Positions 62,034 through 64,000 of a DNA stretch of 64,000 bases are shown here, one piece after another. The translations under genes and the position numbers were made by a program. The stretch lies in NCBI GenBank assembly GCA_965206975.1, contig OZ242253.1:434001-498000 (forward strand), given 5' to 3'. The notes beneath the pieces were generated by a model. It was not told the origin of the DNA, made no database searches, and worked only from the letters and a program-made list of their open reading frames with translations. Within the stretch, counting starts at the first letter, position 1. Every line of letters begins with the position of its first letter. The DNA is from JAAXGI01 sp965206975. Its GTDB lineage: Bacteria; Gemmatimonadota; Gemmatimonadetes; Longimicrobiales; Gaopeijiaceae.

Positions 62034-62939
62034 CTAGGCTTGGCCGCCCATGTAGAACGAAGGGATCTTGAGAAGGAGCCCTTCCCGGAGCGCGTCGCGG
62101 TTCTGGAAGGCGGCCGTCCGCATCTCCTCGTACATCGCGTTGGTGCGGAGCTGTGCGTCCCTCCAGGCGGCGAGCCGGTCGAGGCGGGCGAGCTCGGCCT
62201 CCTGCATCCGATTCGCCTGCTCGACGGCTTGGTAGGCGAGCACCTGACCCACGGCGGCGTTGATCTGGCCCTGGGTCAGGGCGGCCGCCACCTGCGCCTG
62301 CTGGAGCGCCGTGTTCGAGAGGTTGCCGTTCGTGGTCAGCGCGTCGAAGGAGCCCTGCGCGTTCTCGATGGTCGCGGTGAGGGCAGCCGCGGCGTCGAGC
62401 ATCGCGTAGTCGAGCACGCGCTGCCGGTCCGCGGCCTCCTGGGCCTGGCGGTAGCCCTCCACGGCGCGGGACGACACCTCGGGCGGCTGGTTCGCGAAGA
62501 GCTCGAGGATGTCCACTTCGCCGACCTGGTCGGCCGCGTTCTGCACGTTCCGCCAGTGGCTGGTAAACGAGCTTCCACTCCCCATGTCCCGGACCGCGTC
62601 GACCAGCTCGCCGGCCGCTCCGCTGAACTCGGAGCCCCATCCAAGTCCCTCGCCGACGAGCCCGAGGGATCCGGCCGCGAGCTCGGAGAACGGCTCGATC
62701 AGCGCGTCCACGTCGCCGCGCGCAACCTCCTTCATGTAGTCGAGCTGCTCCTCGAGCTCGGTGAGCTGGCGGGTCATCGTCCGCATCTGGCGGACCTGGT
62801 TCGAGATCTGGGTCACCTGATTTATGATCATCTGGGCCCGCTGGATCGCGCCGCTGATGGTGCCGAAGATCCCTTCGGCCGGCGCCGCGCTCGTCAGGAT
62901 CGGGACCAGGAGGACGGCGGTAAGGGTTCGGTGACGCAT
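62034..62939 (-). CDS. trbJ: Conjugal transfer protein TrbJ (VirB5-like)
   Basis: About 301 residues from ATG 62939; AAAGGAG precedes it, which favours this start over the ATG at 62960 that overlaps the trbI stop. Signal peptide (LTAVLLVPILTSAAPAEG), then long amphipathic helices rich in Gln (IINQVTQISNQVRQMRTMTR, AQVAAALTQGQINAAVGQVL), the TrbJ/VirB5 pattern of a periplasmic or pilus-tip component. The C-terminal LLLKIPSFYMGG is conserved in related proteins. Confidence 0.85.
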   Translation of the reverse strand: MRHRTLTAVLLVPILTSAAPAEGIFGTISGAIQRAQMIINQVTQISNQVRQMRTMTRQLTELEEQLDYMKEVARGDVDALIEPFSELAAGSLGLVGEGLGWGSEFSGAAGELVDAVRDMGSGSSFTSHWRNVQNAADQVGEVDILELFANQPPEVSSRAVEGYRQAQEAADRQRVLDYAMLDAAAALTATIENAQGSFDALTTNGNLSNTALQQAQVAAALTQGQINAAVGQVLAYQAVEQANRMQEAELARLDRLAAWRDAQLRTNAMYEEMRTAAFQNRDALREGLLLKIPSFYMGGQA

Positions 62940-62956
62940 GGGAGGCTCCTTTCGTT

Positions 62957-64000
62957 TCATTGGGTTGTGCCGGGCCTGGGGACCCGGACATCGGAGGTGA
63001 ACCAGATGCGCAGGCGATGGCCTGCGCGGATCGTGATCGTGGGCAGCCGGTTCAGGAACCGGTCGAGGATCGAGGTGGCGCTCTGGCCGAGCCCCTGGCC
63101 GACGCCCGAGCGAAGTCCGTAGGGCGAACCTCCGGCCAAGGCGAGTCCGCTCAGGACGCCGATGGTGCCGGCGGCCGCGAACGTGCTGAAGTAGTGGCGG
63201 TCGACCTCGTCCCGGAGGGCACCCTCGCCCGCTTGGTTCAGGCCCGTGAACTCGAGGTCGATCCAGCTTCCGTCGGGGAGGAGCAGCCGGTGGAAAGCGA
63301 CGGCCAGCCGGCTCTGGTCCCGCTCCTCGACGGCCTGGGCCATGCCGACGACCCGGGTGCCGCGCGGGATCAGGATCCGCTGCCGATCGGCCGAATAGAA
63401 CGGGACCGAAACGGTGGCGAGCACCGGCCCGGGAAACTCACCCGAGATCTGCGTGAGGAGCACCGCCTCGAGGAACGACCCCTCGTAGATCCGCTCCCAA
63501 CCCGGCGGGTCCACGGGTTGGACGCTCCGGCCGGGCTCAAGTGGGCTCGGTGCCCGACGGAAGGCTTGCCGCGGGATGGCGGTTCCCGGCTCGGGAGGGC
63601 GTGCAGCGGCACCCACTCCCAGAGCCCCGAGCAGCAGTTCTTCGGCTGCCAAGTCGTCCTCGAGCGCCCCGACGGACTGCTCGAAAGAGGCGAGCGCCGC
63701 CTGGAGCGTGTTCTCGAGGAACTCCGACTCCGCATCGTCGGTACGCGGGCCGTCGGCCTCGGACAACTCCACGGTCGCGTCCGGACTTCTGTAGGACTGG
63801 GACACGGCAAGAGAGCGGAGCGAGCGGGTCCTGCGCTCCAGCTCCTCCAGCCGGAGTGACTCCCGAAGCTCCGACTCGGCCGAGCCGATGCCGGGGCCAA
63901 CGGCTGCGGTGTTCGGCGCCTCGGCCTGGAGCCGGGCAGCCTCTTCGGCGGCCGTGGCCTGCCGGCGTTCGAGTTCGGCACGTGCCTGGGCGGCGGCCTG
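62957..64000 (-). CDS. trbI: Conjugal transfer protein TrbI (VirB10-like), runs off the right edge
   Basis: At least 347 residues; the frame is open to the window edge, so the N-terminus with its membrane helix is missing. Within view: a coiled-coil/proline region (ARAELERRQATAAEEAARLQ), then the VirB10 beta-barrel domain with IYEGSFLEAVLLTQISGEFP, VPFYSADRQRILIPRGTRVV, the antenna region HYFSTFAAAGTIGVLSGLAL, and LDRFLNRLPTITIRAGHRLR near the end. A GTG at 63805 is not the real start, because the coiled coil upstream is in frame. Spans inner and outer membranes as the channel's energy sensor. First visible gene of the operon trbI-trbJ-trbL-trbF. Confidence 0.9.
   Translation of the reverse strand, partial: QAAAQARAELERRQATAAEEAARLQAEAPNTAAVGPGIGSAESELRESLRLEELERRTRSLRSLAVSQSYRSPDATVELSEADGPRTDDAESEFLENTLQAALASFEQSVGALEDDLAAEELLLGALGVGAAARPPEPGTAIPRQAFRRAPSPLEPGRSVQPVDPPGWERIYEGSFLEAVLLTQISGEFPGPVLATVSVPFYSADRQRILIPRGTRVVGMAQAVEERDQSRLAVAFHRLLLPDGSWIDLEFTGLNQAGEGALRDEVDRHYFSTFAAAGTIGVLSGLALAGGSPYGLRSGVGQGLGQSATSILDRFLNRLPTITIRAGHRLRIWFTSDVRVPRPGTTQ

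Noticed and set aside
60727..63122. Open frames of more than 700 residues on both strands across trbL-trbJ
   Set aside because: Shadows of trbL and trbJ in high-GC DNA, with low-complexity composition. Only the extreme C-terminal part of the minus-strand frame is real, as the trbF N-terminus.
1..64000. CRISPR array or defence island
   Set aside because: No regularly spaced repeats and no cas or restriction genes were found; ArdC is the only restriction-related gene.

Overview
This is a high-GC bacterial window. Its mix of secreted and outer-membrane families points to a Gemmatimonadota-type Gram-negative: two CBM9-like/DUF5916 barrel proteins, c-type cytochrome/copper-monooxygenase fusions, PQQ enzymes, Tat-exported oxidoreductases and a TonB-dependent receptor. 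Insertion sequences are dense and pseudogenes many, as in genomes of host-associated (for example sponge-symbiont) members. The lineage is an inference from gene families, not from a marker gene.

Layout. 1-6 kb is a scrapyard: a methyltransferase broken by an IS256-family element (copy 1), a HAD phosphatase gene with a 503-nt partial duplication fused to a BCCT transporter, and a second IS256-family element inside that transporter. 6-30 kb is mostly secreted metabolism: two metallo-beta-lactamase-fold enzymes, two DUF5916 proteins, two cytochrome c/PHM-like copper monooxygenase fusions, a PQQ dehydrogenase, a CuA-type lipoprotein, an exported LON-domain protein, a frameshifted mtnA, and YdjY-like and cupin proteins. 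IS256 copy 2 sits at 10.8-12.2 kb. 30-45 kb holds a TonB receptor, decayed UppS-like and DUF4173-like genes, a four-gene Mn/Zn/Fe-type ABC importer behind two DtxR/MntR-like operators, murB, proC, an HNH-nuclease lipoprotein gene split by an ORF-less group II intron, a PQQ sugar dehydrogenase and an aldo/keto reductase. 45.6-48.6 kb is a nested insertion: an IS110/IS1111-type element inside the left inverted repeat of IS256 copy 3. An MFS transporter and tRNA-Gln follow.

From about 50.5 kb to the right edge lies one end of an integrative conjugative element: a frameshifted tyrosine integrase next to tRNA-Gln, an HTH protein, ArdC, a replication-relaxation-like protein, TrbB, a TraG/VirD4 coupling protein, an IS110-family insertion, then TrbF (frameshifted), TrbL, TrbJ and the start of a TrbI gene that runs off the window.

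The most interesting signal is the nested IS. Copies 1 and 2 of the IS256 element preserve the empty target site. The non-coding tail of the IS1111-type element contains two short stretches that match the two sides of that target and flank a hairpin, as expected of a bridge RNA (seekRNA). Other points of note are the antisense group II intron, the complete set of PHM-type copper ligands in the cytochrome fusions, and winged-helix tails on both metal permeases beside DtxR-type operators.
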